Origin: Legionella quinlivanii
Lineage (GTDB): Bacteria; Pseudomonadota; Gammaproteobacteria; Legionellales; Legionellaceae
Length of the DNA stretch: 64,000 nt
Reading direction: 5' to 3'
NCBI RefSeq assembly: GCF_003265995.1
Contig: NZ_MVJN01000003.1
Coordinates: forward strand, 186,001-250,000
Shown here: positions 44,776-54,369 of the stretch, piece by piece
Numbering within the stretch: position 1 is the first letter of the stretch
Layout: every line of letters begins with the position of its first letter
Program-made: the position numbers and the translations under genes
Notes under the pieces: generated by a model
What the model saw: only the letters and a program-made list of their open reading frames with translations
What the model was told of the DNA's origin: nothing
The model's database searches: none

Positions 44776-46068
44776 TCAGATCAGACTATAGAGAATGGCC
44801 GAAATAGCGATCAGCCCCATCGCTATCACAAAGGTATTAGTAAAAGGTTGCTTATACTTTTGCAAGACAGGAATTTTGGCAATAGCATACATGGGCATTA
44901 AGAATAATATGATTGCAATGACTGGGCCGCCTAAAGTTTCTATCATGCCCAGAATACTGGGATTGACGGTCGCCACCAGCCAGCAAGTGATAATCATAAA
45001 CACTTCGATGGCCAGTTGTATTTTATTATGGGCAATATCCCTGTTTCGTTTTTGCAATCCCTTGACAATCAATCCCTGCAAGCCTTCGCTGGCGCCCAGG
45101 TAATGCCCGAGAAAGGATTTTGAAATTGCAATAAAGGCAATAAAAGGAGCGATGTAGGCTATCACCGGGGTTTTAAAATGATTGGCTAAATAGGAAAGAA
45201 TGGAAATATTCTGTTGTTTGGCGAGAATCAGGTCCTGGGGTGAAAGGCTAAGCACACAGCTGAATACAAAAAACATGACGGTCGCCACCATCATTAGATG
45301 GCTGTATTTTAAAATGCTCGAGCTTTTTTGGTCAGCTTCAGTAGAATAGCGCTGTTTCTGAGCAACCGCGAATGAAGAGATAATCGGCGTGTGATTAAAA
45401 GAAAATACCATCACAGGAATCACCAGCCACAGTGTTTTCCAGAAGCTGCTGCTGGCGGCAACCTCACTTAAGCTGCTGCTCTCTGCAAAAATAGCACTAT
45501 TCCAGTGGGGAATAAGATAAAGAGACAAAAGAATGAGAACGGTGACGAAAGGATAAACCAATAGACTCATCGAGCGTACGATCATTTGCTGACCAAAGCG
45601 AACGATGGCCATCAACGCCAGGACGAGCACCAGCGCTATTAGTGAGCGTGGCGGTGGAGTAACTCCCATCTGGTTCAATAAAAAGCTTTGCGTTGTATTG
45701 GTAATGGCCACACTATACATCAGCAGGATAGGGTAGATAGTAAAAAAATACAGCAGTGTCAGAATGCGCCCTGCCTGTGAGCCAAAATGCTCATCGACCA
45801 CTTCGGTAATATCACTGCTTTTGCCTGAGCCTGACAAAACAAAACGGCAGAGTGCCTGATGGGAAAAATAAGTCATCGGGAAAGCCAGCAACGCCATGAT
45901 AATCAGCGGCCAGATGCCATGTAAACCGGCGTTAATAGGAAGAAATAAGGTTCCTGCCCCAATGGCGGTGCCATAAAGACCCAACACCCATATGGTATCT
46001 TGCTTATTCCATTCAGAAACATGGCTTTTTTGTGAGGCTAAGGATCCAACTATTCCTTCTACAGACAT
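44776..46068 (-). CDS. HAAAP-family amino acid transporter (SdaC/TdcC-like)
   Basis: 430 residues with about eleven membrane segments. The first helix region WVLGLYGTAIGAGTLFLPINAGLHG is the hallmark of the hydroxy/aromatic amino acid permease family, and later VPVMVFSFNHTPIISSF is also typical of SdaC-type serine:proton symporters. Serine or threonine is the likely cargo. Intracellular bacteria of this kind feed largely on amino acids, and this window holds three such transporters. Monocistronic, with a strong terminator. Confidence 0.8.
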   Translation of the reverse strand: MSVEGIVGSLASQKSHVSEWNKQDTIWVLGLYGTAIGAGTLFLPINAGLHGIWPLIIMALLAFPMTYFSHQALCRFVLSGSGKSSDITEVVDEHFGSQAGRILTLLYFFTIYPILLMYSVAITNTTQSFLLNQMGVTPPPRSLIALVLVLALMAIVRFGQQMIVRSMSLLVYPFVTVLILLSLYLIPHWNSAIFAESSSLSEVAASSSFWKTLWLVIPVMVFSFNHTPIISSFAVAQKQRYSTEADQKSSSILKYSHLMMVATVMFFVFSCVLSLSPQDLILAKQQNISILSYLANHFKTPVIAYIAPFIAFIAISKSFLGHYLGASEGLQGLIVKGLQKRNRDIAHNKIQLAIEVFMIITCWLVATVNPSILGMIETLGGPVIAIILFLMPMYAIAKIPVLQKYKQPFTNTFVIAMGLIAISAILYSLI

Positions 46069-46210
46069 AACATATCCTCGTTGAGTGATAAATTAGCATG
46101 ATTCAGCTCATTTCCTGACTTTAACGCATTCTATTCCTTCAGAAAATCATACGGGCAGTTTGTACTATTTTTAGGCAAGGCATTTATCTTAGCGAATCTA
46201 ATCTGACAAA

Positions 46211-46828
46211 TCAAGTATCAGCTTGTTCAATAAGTTCATTATAACGATAACAAGAGCATATATGGTCATTAACCATGCCAACGGACTGCATAAACGCATA
46301 GCAGCTGGTAGGACCCAGAAAGGCAAACCCATCTTTACGCATTTGTCTGGCCATAGCACGAGACTCGCTGGATTCAGTGGGAATCTCGGATAAATCATGC
46401 CTTTTATTGACAATAACCTGTCCGTTGGTAAATTGCCAGAGGTAATCAACAATAGATTGTGTTTCTTCGATACGCAGAAATGCCTGTGCATTTTTCCTGA
46501 TCGAAAAAATTTTGAGCCGATTACGAATTAATTCCTCATTACTCAGAAATGTAATGAGCTCATCATCACTTAAAGCCGCCAGGCGTTCAGGAGAAAAATT
46601 ATAAAACGCCTTACGCATCACTTCGCGCCTTTTTAGAATAATATGCCAGCTCAAACCTGCCTGCATACTTTCCAGCACAATCATTTCAAAAAGCTTGTCA
46701 CGATTTTTAAGGGGAACCCCCCATTCTTCATCATGGTAGCGTTGGTATAGCTCATCTTTCTGACACCAGGTGCAGCGAATCCGCTCAGAGTTTTTCAAAG
46801 GTCCATTTCCCAAATATAAACAAAACAT
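46211..46828 (-). CDS. tag: DNA-3-methyladenine glycosylase I
   Basis: About 206 residues if ATG at 46828 is used; TTG at 46798 would give a start closer to E. coli Tag. The zinc and fold signature RCTWCQKDELYQRYHDEEWG is clear, then FEMIVLESMQAGLSW with the catalytic Glu, and GPTSCYAFMQSVGMVNDH with the C-terminal zinc ligands. It removes 3-methyladenine from DNA. The reading frame is open far upstream, but that part runs inside pagP and is not part of this gene. Start overlaps pagP by 14-44 nt. Confidence 0.9.
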   Translation of the reverse strand: MFCLYLGNGPLKNSERIRCTWCQKDELYQRYHDEEWGVPLKNRDKLFEMIVLESMQAGLSWHIILKRREVMRKAFYNFSPERLAALSDDELITFLSNEELIRNRLKIFSIRKNAQAFLRIEETQSIVDYLWQFTNGQVIVNKRHDLSEIPTESSESRAMARQMRKDGFAFLGPTSCYAFMQSVGMVNDHICSCYRYNELIEQADT

Positions 46829-47360
46829 TGCCGGCGCCCTGCGCGCCAGGGATGTAAGTCGCTCCAATGCTGGCATGGCGATAATTAATTGATAGCCAGG
46901 GGAGGACCCCCGGAAATGGGATGCCCTTGAAAATATCAGGCCGGGCAGTGACCAGTACGCTGTAACCCCCGCCAAGCCGCAGGTTTTCGCTCAAATGCGC
47001 CACTTTTAAAAAAGCATAGCCCAGCGCGGGTTCAATGTTTTTATGCGAATCAAGAAATGCTATCGCGTACAGACCATGCCAATCATTGTCTTCATCATAG
47101 AACCCTTTTCCCAGGCCACCGCCCCAGGCCTGTTCATTATAAGTTTTCAGGCGCTCCTTGTCATAAGTGTAGCGGTTGTGCCAGGCATAGCCTGTTCCGT
47201 ATAGCTCATTGCTGCCTTCAGTCCATATCTGATGCAAACGCTGGCATGTTTTATGTATCAAATAAGGGAGACCTTCACAGGATGAAGACGTTTCACCGGC
47301 AAAAGCTGCCGTGGATAGGCTTAAAATTAGTACAAATAGTGGAAATAGTAAACGATTCAT
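46785..47360 (-). CDS. pagP: Lipid A palmitoyltransferase PagP
   Basis: 191 residues. Signal peptide 1 to about 21 (ends AAFAG). The PagP hallmark WHNRYTYDKERLKTYNEQAWGGG is present with the catalytic His, and YLFAIAFLDSHK-like (YAIAFLDSHKNIEP), GYSVLVTARPDIFKGIPFPG and the last beta strand NVLFIFGKWTF complete the 8-strand barrel. It moves palmitate from phospholipid to lipid A in the outer membrane and raises resistance to cationic peptides. In L. pneumophila the orthologue is called Rcp. It shares an mRNA with tag. Confidence 0.92.
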   Translation of the reverse strand: MNRLLFPLFVLILSLSTAAFAGETSSSCEGLPYLIHKTCQRLHQIWTEGSNELYGTGYAWHNRYTYDKERLKTYNEQAWGGGLGKGFYDEDNDWHGLYAIAFLDSHKNIEPALGYAFLKVAHLSENLRLGGGYSVLVTARPDIFKGIPFPGVLPWLSINYRHASIGATYIPGAQGAGNVLFIFGKWTFEKL

Positions 47361-47481
47361 TTGATATTGAAATGAAGGGGTTCAGCCAGCACTTGTTTAA
47401 TGCTACAGTGAATTGAATGGAATTCGGGTGCTTAGCTTAATCACCATTAGTAAAATTGTTATTTATTAAGAGCATACTAAC

Positions 47482-48891
47482 ATGGACTTGTTTCGTAAAA
47501 AAGCGGTTAATTCCGAATTGGAAGATGAATCCTCTCGTCTGGCCAGATGCCTGTCAGCACTGGATTTAGTGTTTCTCGGTGTGGGCGCGATTATTGGCGC
47601 CGGAATTTTTGTTCTGACTGGTATTGTTGCCGCAACGCACGCGGGACCGGGTATCGTTTTCTCTTATATTCTTGCCGGGTTGGCCTGTGCTTTTTCAGCG
47701 TATTCCTATGCAGAGCTGGCGGCGGCAGTCGGAGGCTGCGGCAGTGCTTATGGTTATGCCTATACCGGCTTTGGTGAATTAATGGCCTGGATTGTCGGCT
47801 GGGATCTCATTCTGGAGTATGCGATTTCTGTTCCTGCTGTTTCCGTGGGCTGGAGCGGATATTTTAATGATTTGCTGAAGGCGATGCACATTATGGTTCC
47901 TGCGGATCTGCTGCATGCTCCGCAGAGTGGCGGTGTATTTAACGTTCTGTCCATGTCGATTATTTTATTTTTAATGCTGCTGCTGAGTATAGGAATCAAA
48001 TCCAGCACCCGGGTCAATAATCTGATGGTTTTTGTGAAATTGATCGTTCTTTGTCTCTTTATCATTATCGCCAGTTCCAATGTCAATCCTGCCAACTGGA
48101 CTCCTTTTCTACCTTTCGGCTGGGAAGGAGTGGTTCAGGGCGGCGCTCTGATATTTTTCGCCTACATCGGATTTGACGCGGTTTCTACCGCGGCTGAGGA
48201 AGCAATGAATCCTCAACGCGATCTGCCGGTTGGTATTCTCGGTTCATTAATACTTTGTACCTTATTTTACATTATTGTTTCAGGGCTGCTGACGGGTATT
48301 GTTCCCTATCCTGACCTGAATGTTTCTTCCCCCGTAACGCATGCGATGCTGCTGCTTGGCTATCGGGCCGCTGCCGGATTTATCGGTATAGGTGCTGTTG
48401 CCGGGCTAACCACTGTAATGCTGGTTCTATTCTATGGTTTAACAAGAATTATTCTGGCGATGTCCAGAGATGGTTTATTACCACGATTTTTTGCCAAAAC
48501 TTCGCCAAAAACCAAAGCCCCGCTTAGGATCATTATTATCTGCGGTGTTTTAATGTCGCTCATTGCCGCTCTTCTGCCAATTAATGAGCTGGCGGAACTG
48601 GTGAATATTGGAACCTTGTTTGCATTCATTACTGTTTGTATCGGGGTCATTGTGATGCGCTATACTCATCCGGATTTGCCAAGACCATTCAGAACGCCCT
48701 TTATGCCAGTCGTTCCCATTTTAGGGGTGATATCCTGTTTATATTTAATAATTAATCTTCCCACCCTGTCATTACTGCGTTTTGTAATCTGGATGGCTAT
48801 TGGACTGGTGATCTATTTTAGTTACAGTTACAGGCACAGTGCGCTTAATGGAGTCAGGCTTGGTAAAGGGACAGAAAAAACCGGCAATTAA
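47482..48891 (+). CDS. APC-family amino acid permease (cationic amino acid type)
   Basis: 469 residues, 12 membrane segments. LVFLGVGAIIGAGIFVLTG is the substrate- and Na-binding unwound first helix of APC transporters; ALIFFAYIGFDAVSTAAEE is the matching helix 6 segment of the CAT/YfnA group. Likely uptake of cationic or neutral amino acids by proton symport. The following ExoD gene starts inside its 3' end (44-nt overlap). Confidence 0.88.
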   Translation: MDLFRKKAVNSELEDESSRLARCLSALDLVFLGVGAIIGAGIFVLTGIVAATHAGPGIVFSYILAGLACAFSAYSYAELAAAVGGCGSAYGYAYTGFGELMAWIVGWDLILEYAISVPAVSVGWSGYFNDLLKAMHIMVPADLLHAPQSGGVFNVLSMSIILFLMLLLSIGIKSSTRVNNLMVFVKLIVLCLFIIIASSNVNPANWTPFLPFGWEGVVQGGALIFFAYIGFDAVSTAAEEAMNPQRDLPVGILGSLILCTLFYIIVSGLLTGIVPYPDLNVSSPVTHAMLLLGYRAAAGFIGIGAVAGLTTVMLVLFYGLTRIILAMSRDGLLPRFFAKTSPKTKAPLRIIIICGVLMSLIAALLPINELAELVNIGTLFAFITVCIGVIVMRYTHPDLPRPFRTPFMPVVPILGVISCLYLIINLPTLSLLRFVIWMAIGLVIYFSYSYRHSALNGVRLGKGTEKTGN

Positions 48892-49492
48892 AAAAGCCAG
48901 AAAAAAAGAATCGGTTTCTCAATTATTGAGAAAAATTGTTTCAGCTCATAAAAAAGAGAAGTCGATTAGCTATGGAGACTTGATTCAGTCAATGGGAGAA
49001 CGCGCATTTGGCTTAATCACTATTCTGTTTGCTTTGCCCAGTGGCCTGCCTATCTCAATTATTCCAGGCTTTTCTTTTGTGTTTGGTTTGCCAATTGTCT
49101 TTATCGCTCTGCATTTAATTATTGGCAGAAAAAGCTTATGGTTGCCTGCGCGACTGGCTCGCCAGACTGTTGATATTGATACCCTGGAAAAGGTGCTTAC
49201 CAGGACAAGGCCTTATTTATTATATATCGAACGGCTGCTAAAACCGCGTTTGTTATTTTGCTTCTCAGGCATTGCAGAGCACATCCACGGACTTTGCCTT
49301 CTTCTTCTAAGTTTATTATTACTGCTGCCGATTCCTCTTAGCAATTTTGTTTTCGCGGCCCTGATCATTTGTTTTGGCCTGGGTTTGATAGAAAAAGACG
49401 GATTGCTTATCTTGCTCGCCTATCTGGGGTTTACCGCCTATATTCTCTTTCTTAATCAGGTGATCCGACAGCTTTTAGGGCTGTTTGCTTAA
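48848..49492 (+). CDS. ExoD-family membrane protein
   Basis: ATG at 48848 is chosen over a GTG at 48839. About 214 residues. After a basic N-terminus, the ExoD core appears: SISYGDLIQSMGERAFGLITILFALPSGLPIS, then GLPIVFIALHLIIGRKSLWLP and a pair of C-terminal helices. ExoD of rhizobia affects exopolysaccharide and symbiotic invasion; its biochemical role is unknown. It overlaps the permease gene, which suggests co-transcription only. Confidence 0.85.
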   Translation: MESGLVKGQKKPAIKKARKKESVSQLLRKIVSAHKKEKSISYGDLIQSMGERAFGLITILFALPSGLPISIIPGFSFVFGLPIVFIALHLIIGRKSLWLPARLARQTVDIDTLEKVLTRTRPYLLYIERLLKPRLLFCFSGIAEHIHGLCLLLLSLLLLLPIPLSNFVFAALIICFGLGLIEKDGLLILLAYLGFTAYILFLNQVIRQLLGLFA

Positions 49493-50054
49493 GCCCGCAG
49501 GGCGTAGGGGCCACTGCCATCCAGTTAAGTAATCATTGCAGGTTCGACCCTTGGCCCACGCAAAGGGGTTGAACCACTCCGAAACTCAAGGTTGTGCCAA
49601 GGGCACAACCTACACGCTACCGCCCATATTGTCATTTCCGCGAAGGCGGAAATCTATTGATGGTTTGGAACAGTGTCATGTTTGAAATGGGTTTGCACCT
49701 TTGCGAAAATGACAAAGTCGGGTGTAGCCTGCGCATATTCAGTAAGATCCCTGAATTCTTGCGGATATATTTCATAGTCAGGAATCAGCCTCTGAAGACA
49801 GCCGCAAGTGGATAATGCTTGCCAAAACTTGCAAAACTGTGTATAAAGGAGAAAGTCTGTAACATTATTAAACATTTTTTCTGGCTTTTGTATGATAAAA
49901 CGGTATTTTGACAAGAAGTTCTCTTTCCTGATGACAAGTTCTGATGTTCTGTTTTCACAATTCGACTTTCGAGTTCCCCATGTGGCCTCTGTGGCCTGTT
50001 AACGGATAACAACAGCTGAACTTATCTCGCTCGAACCGCATGAAGGAGAACTCA
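49493..50054. other. Gene-free stretch with palindromic elements
   Basis: About 560 nt. It holds a perfect 9-bp hairpin (GGTTGTGCC / GGCACAACC) at 49590-49610 that can terminate ExoD transcription, and repeat copy 49630-49715. Between 49716 and 50054 only AT-rich sequence with a possible promoter for the BrnQ-like gene is seen. Short open frames here cross the repeat and show no protein-like character. Confidence 0.6.
49630..49715. repeat. Palindromic intergenic repeat, family A, copy 3 (diverged)
   Basis: About 86 nt with ends TGTCATTTCCGCG and TTTGCGAAAATGACA and an inner CCGCGAAGGCGG arm. Same family as 31407-31494 and 33332-33419, but the centre is arranged differently. Confidence 0.6.
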
Positions 50055-51209
50055 ATGCAGAATTACAAATCAATTTTTATCTACGGATTTGCCATCTTTG
50101 TAATGTTTTTTGGCTCAGGAAATCTGGTTTTCCCCCTGCAAATCGGATATGCAGGCGAAAGTAACTGGTTAATGGGATTTGCCGGTCTTTTGCTGACCGG
50201 CATTTTTTTGCCGCTGATGGGCTTGTTTGTGATTAAGCTTTATCAGGGCAGTTATCAGCGGTTTTTCTCTGAGGCTGGGAAGACAGCAGGCATATTGCTC
50301 CCTTTAATTATGCTGGCTTTATTAGGATCTTTTGGTGTAGTTCCACGCTGCATTACAGTGGCTTATGGCAGTGTTAATTACCTGTTCCCCAAAATCTCTC
50401 TGATGCCCTTTAGTCTGGTATTTTGCCTGATAACTTTCTTTTTCTGTTTAAATGATCGCATTATGGTCAAACTGCTTGGCAAATGGATGAGTCCGCTTTT
50501 ATTATTGACGCTTGTGGTTCTGATTGGTGTGGCAATGTGGAAATCTCCTCAGGCGGGAGGTAATACGGCTGCGCTTGCTGCTTTTAATAACGGTTTTGTA
50601 ACCGGCTATCAGACGATGGATTTGTTCGCTTCTTTCTTCTTTTCTGCTTTAATTTTTCAGCAGATTCAACAGCAATTTCCTAATGCCTCATCCAGAGAAA
50701 TCATCGGCTTCGCCATTAAACCCAGTATCATTGGGGCCGGCCTTCTGGCAATCATTTATTTAGGGTTGGTCTATTTGGGTGCTCATTACTCCAGTCTGAT
50801 AGGCGATGTTTCCCCGGAGCTGATGTTGCCGGCAATAGCGTCCTATGCGATGGGTGATAAAGCCACTTTATTTATGGCGATAACCATGTTTTTTTCATGC
50901 CTGACTACTGCAGTGGCTCTGAACAATTTGTTTGCGCGCTACCTTTGCTCACTGTTTAAGCAAGAGGATAAATTTCCGTTTTTTCTATGTTTGACCAGCT
51001 TAACGGCATTTGCCATTTCACTACTGGATTTTAAGGGGATCGCCGCTTTTCTTTCCCCGATTCTTCAGTTAACTTATCCGGCAGTGATTGTGCTTACTGC
51101 CTTATGCATTTTACTTCGTGGCCGTCAGCGTCTGAAAACGCTGGTATTCTATCTGATTACCGCGCTGGTTGGTGGACTGGTATCCTTTCATCTGGTTAAT
51201 ATTGGCTAA
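50055..51209 (+). CDS. BrnQ-family branched-chain amino acid transporter
   Basis: ATG at 50055 is set by AAGGAGA about 8 nt upstream; the ATG at 50040 would lie before that site. 384 residues, about 12 membrane segments. FAIFVMFFGSGNLVFPLQIGYAGE is the LIVCS family head, and a typical GVVPRCITVAYGS segment follows. It takes up Leu, Ile and Val with Na+ or H+. Somewhat shorter than E. coli BrnQ (439). Monocistronic. Confidence 0.85.
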   Translation: MQNYKSIFIYGFAIFVMFFGSGNLVFPLQIGYAGESNWLMGFAGLLLTGIFLPLMGLFVIKLYQGSYQRFFSEAGKTAGILLPLIMLALLGSFGVVPRCITVAYGSVNYLFPKISLMPFSLVFCLITFFFCLNDRIMVKLLGKWMSPLLLLTLVVLIGVAMWKSPQAGGNTAALAAFNNGFVTGYQTMDLFASFFFSALIFQQIQQQFPNASSREIIGFAIKPSIIGAGLLAIIYLGLVYLGAHYSSLIGDVSPELMLPAIASYAMGDKATLFMAITMFFSCLTTAVALNNLFARYLCSLFKQEDKFPFFLCLTSLTAFAISLLDFKGIAAFLSPILQLTYPAVIVLTALCILLRGRQRLKTLVFYLITALVGGLVSFHLVNIG

Positions 51210-51346
51210 TTCTTTTCCAAAAGCGAACGGCCCGGTTTTTTTATTAAAGGCTGGGCGAGCCGAGTCAAAGATGCTACTATTTAAGCAGGCTTTAATGGCT
51301 TGTTCCTGATCAAATGGCAGGCCCCTTATTCACAGCAAGGAAATTA

Positions 51347-51850
51347 ATGAGATCGTGGTTTTTGAGTGTTTTGATGTTTACCTTAATGTCGGGTTCCCTC
51401 ATGGCAGCTGAAAAAAAAATCGTGTATGGCTATGTTGAAAAAGCGCTGCTGGTTGATAAAAATCTGACGGTTTCCGCCAAGCTGGATACGGGAGCAAAAT
51501 CAGCCTCTCTAAGCGCCATTAATATTCAGCCGATCATCAAGGATGGTAAGCAATATCTGCAATTCACTGTACCCAGTAAGCAGGGCAATGTTGATTTTAT
51601 CGCCGAATACCTGGGCAAAGTTAGAATCAAGGTCAGAGCCGGCGAGCATCTTGCAGGCAAACTCGAGCCTATCAGGAGGCCGGTGGTCTTAATGCGTATT
51701 CGGATGGGAAATGTTGAGCAGCAGATCCCGGTCAATCTGACTAATCGCAAACGATTTATTTATCCGCTTCTACTAGGCAGAGATGCCATCAATGCGTTTT
51801 CAGGTCTGGTAGACCCTTCCTCAGCATTTAGAATAAAAATGGGTAAGTAG
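51347..51850 (+). CDS. RimB-type retropepsin-like protein, first of a three-gene unit
   Basis: ATG at 51347 (AAGGAAA ribosome site) is chosen over 51314. 167 residues with a signal peptide (to about 20, SLMAA). The motif KLDTGAKSASLSA holds Asp47-Thr-Gly, the catalytic turn of the 'ATP-dependent zinc protease' (DUF785/RimB) family, which is retropepsin-like. LLGRDAI near the C-terminus is the second conserved element. It lies 7 nt before a 7TM-transglutaminase gene and an ATP-grasp gene, a trio repeatedly seen in gammaproteobacteria. The role is unknown; periplasmic glutamate-linked peptide handling is a guess. Confidence 0.8.
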   Translation: MRSWFLSVLMFTLMSGSLMAAEKKIVYGYVEKALLVDKNLTVSAKLDTGAKSASLSAINIQPIIKDGKQYLQFTVPSKQGNVDFIAEYLGKVRIKVRAGEHLAGKLEPIRRPVVLMRIRMGNVEQQIPVNLTNRKRFIYPLLLGRDAINAFSGLVDPSSAFRIKMGK

Positions 51851-51857
51851 GACAAGA

Positions 51858-53381
51858 ATGAAGTCTAATCAACGTCATGTTTATGGTTTAATTCTCTGTT
51901 TGTTTTTATTGGGTACGGGTCTTTTTCTGTACCGGCATTTTATTCTGGATGTTCCGCTGACGGACACCGAAACGGTCAATAGCTGGATGGTCGAGTCAAA
52001 TTTACGTTTCACCGCCGACAAAAACGCACCAGTAAAAGCCAGCTTCATAATTCCCTATCTACCGCCTTATTATGCCATTCTGGATGAGTACTTCGTTTCT
52101 CATAACTATGGGGTAACGACCAATTTGAAGGGCTATAACCGTCAGACCGTCTGGTCGCTTCGCCGAGGGCATGGTGCGCAGTCCTTGTATTATCGTGCCA
52201 TCTTTCGTGAGACGGATAACAATGAATCTGTTTTGCCCAAGCCGCCAATGGTCAAAGCGCAGGCGCTGGATGAAAATCAAAAATCTGCTGTTGATACGAT
52301 TTCGAATATTGTGCGCCCAACATCTGCCGATATCCAGACCTTCGCTCAGGAAACAATAAAAGAACTGAATAAAAAAGATGGAAATGCAAAATTATTGGTG
52401 GGCCCTGAGTTTAACGAAGAGAATGTGATCAAAGCGGCTATTTTAATCCTCAATCAGGCAAAGATATATGCAATGCCGGTTAAAGGGATTTATCTCAATC
52501 AGCAAAGCCATGCCGAGTTTAAATTGTTCATGGCCGTATACAACGACAAGGAATGGTTTTACATTAACCCCCGCACTGGCGGTACAGGTTTGCCGAAGAC
52601 TTTTCTGGTCTGGCAGTATGGATCAGAACCTCTGTTTGAGGTCAACGGAGGCAAAAAAGCCAGTTTTAATCTGACCGTGTCGCCGACGCCTATTAATGCC
52701 TTATCGATTGCTAAAACCCGCGGTTTACAAACCGACTCGCAATTGCTGCGCTTTTCCCTGCTGCAACTTCCGGTTAATGTCCAGGAGACTTATAAAATTT
52801 TGCTCACTGTACCGATTGGTGCTTTCATTATTTTACTTCTGCGCAATTTTATAGGTTTGAAAACTTTCGGTACCTTCATGCCTGTCCTGATTGCTCTGGC
52901 ATTTCGTGAAACTCATGTCATATGGGGGATTGTACTCTTCGTATTCATCGTGTCCTTTGGGTTGCTGGCTCGCTTTTATCTTGATCAACTCAAACTGTTA
53001 TTGGTGCCGCGTCTCGCGGCGATTCTGACAGTAGTGATTCTCCTGATGATCTTTGTCAGCGTCATGAGCCAGAATCTTGGTCTGGAATCGGGCTTGTCGG
53101 TTGCCTTATTCCCAATGGTTATTCTTACAATGACTATTGAGCGGATGTGTATCACCTGGGATGAGCGCGGCGCCTCCGAAGCAATAAGAGCCGGTGTTGG
53201 CAGTCTTGTGGCGGCAGTAATTGCTTTCGGCGCTATGAATTATCCTCCACTCCAGTATCTAGTATTTGCTTTTCCAGAACTATTGCTGGTGCTGCTGGCT
53301 CTGATTTTACTTTTTGGTCAATATCGTGGTTACCGGCTGTTTGAGTTGTTTCGCTTCAAGGCTTTGGCTGGGGAACATTAA
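51858..53381 (+). CDS. Inactive transglutaminase fused to seven membrane helices
   Basis: 507 residues: one N-terminal helix (about 8-27), a periplasmic domain of about 270 residues resembling a transglutaminase core, then about seven helices from residue 310 (LLTVPIGAFIILLLRNFIGLKTFGTFMPVLIALAF). The domain lacks an evident Cys-His-Asp triad: there is no Cys in the predicted core and NPRTGG replaces the active-site region. This matches the family called 'inactive transglutaminase fused to 7TM'. The stop overlaps the next start (TAATG), so it is translationally coupled with the ATP-grasp gene. Confidence 0.8.
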   Translation: MKSNQRHVYGLILCLFLLGTGLFLYRHFILDVPLTDTETVNSWMVESNLRFTADKNAPVKASFIIPYLPPYYAILDEYFVSHNYGVTTNLKGYNRQTVWSLRRGHGAQSLYYRAIFRETDNNESVLPKPPMVKAQALDENQKSAVDTISNIVRPTSADIQTFAQETIKELNKKDGNAKLLVGPEFNEENVIKAAILILNQAKIYAMPVKGIYLNQQSHAEFKLFMAVYNDKEWFYINPRTGGTGLPKTFLVWQYGSEPLFEVNGGKKASFNLTVSPTPINALSIAKTRGLQTDSQLLRFSLLQLPVNVQETYKILLTVPIGAFIILLLRNFIGLKTFGTFMPVLIALAFRETHVIWGIVLFVFIVSFGLLARFYLDQLKLLLVPRLAAILTVVILLMIFVSVMSQNLGLESGLSVALFPMVILTMTIERMCITWDERGASEAIRAGVGSLVAAVIAFGAMNYPPLQYLVFAFPELLLVLLALILLFGQYRGYRLFELFRFKALAGEH

Positions 53382-54325
53382 TGTTTGGTATTTACCGGCG
53401 GCTCAAACAGGGACATGTTTTAAGTATTAATCAACGAAACAGCGATTTTGTTCTCAAATACAATGAAAGAAAACGCTATCCTTTGGTTGATGACAAACTA
53501 AAAACCAAGCGCCTCGCGGTAGCCGCAGGAATTGCAGTGCCGCAGCTTTATGAAATTATAGAAACAGAACATCAGATAAGGCAGCTGGATTCCATTCTCG
53601 AACCCTATAAAGACTTTGTAATTAAACCGGCTCATGGCGCCGGCGGCGATGGCATTCTTGTGATCACTGATCGCGTTTTTGGACGCTATCGTCAGATTAA
53701 TGGCAAGTTATTGACTAATCAGGAAATGGATTACCATTTGTCCTGCCTGCTTTCCGGAGCTTATAGCCTGGGAGGGCACGCGGATTACGCCATTGTTGAG
53801 CATCGCGTAGTGGTTGATCCCATCTTTAAAGAAGTCAGTTATGAGGGGATTCCCGATATCCGGATTATTACGCTATTGGGATATCCTGCAATGGCTATGG
53901 TACGTTTGCCAACGCGTCAATCGGGTGGAAAGGCCAATCTGCATCAGGGGGCAATAGGTGCTGGGATCAATCTCGGTACTGGAAAAACTCTGGGAGGAGT
54001 TTTTCATAATGATGCTATCGATTTTCACCCCGATACCATGATGCCGATTGTCGGTATTGAAGTGCCTTACTGGCAAAAAATTCTGGAGATAGCGGCCAGT
54101 TGCTATGAACTTACCGGTTTGGGTTACCTGGGAGTTGATATTGTCCTCGACAAGGATCACGGTCCGTTAATGCTCGAGCTGAATGCCAGGCCCGGATTAA
54201 ATATTCAAATCGCCAATCGCGAGGGCGGATTACAACGCTATCGGGCCATTGAGGCCAGAGCTGCTGCCTGTAAAGAGCCAGTAGAAGAGCGAGTGAAGTT
54301 CAGCCGCGAGCAGTTTCTTCGCTAG
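53381..54325 (+). CDS. ATP-grasp 'alpha-L-glutamate ligase-like' protein
   Basis: 314 residues. ATP-grasp elements: VIKPAHGAGGDGILV (about 81-95, ATP-binding Gly loop) and MLELNARPGLNIQIANREG near the C-terminus with the Mg-binding Glu-x-Asn. It is related to RimK/sugar-transfer-associated ATP-grasp proteins, which join an amino acid to a carboxylate. With the RimB-like protease and the 7TM protein it likely makes and turns over the same, still unidentified, bond. Cytoplasmic, no signal peptide. Confidence 0.82.
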   Translation: MFGIYRRLKQGHVLSINQRNSDFVLKYNERKRYPLVDDKLKTKRLAVAAGIAVPQLYEIIETEHQIRQLDSILEPYKDFVIKPAHGAGGDGILVITDRVFGRYRQINGKLLTNQEMDYHLSCLLSGAYSLGGHADYAIVEHRVVVDPIFKEVSYEGIPDIRIITLLGYPAMAMVRLPTRQSGGKANLHQGAIGAGINLGTGKTLGGVFHNDAIDFHPDTMMPIVGIEVPYWQKILEIAASCYELTGLGYLGVDIVLDKDHGPLMLELNARPGLNIQIANREGGLQRYRAIEARAAACKEPVEERVKFSREQFLR

Positions 54326-54369
54326 GCAGGGATAATCCTTCCCTTCATCAGAATGGGTTGATCCGATAA

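Noticed and set aside
46829-46975. Upstream extension of the tag reading frame (49 residues)
   Set aside because: It lies fully inside pagP in another frame and has no similarity to the Tag N-terminus.
49654-49914. Minus-strand open frame of 86 codons
   Set aside because: It crosses the palindromic repeat at 49630-49715 and has no ribosome site; it is a by-product of the repeat.
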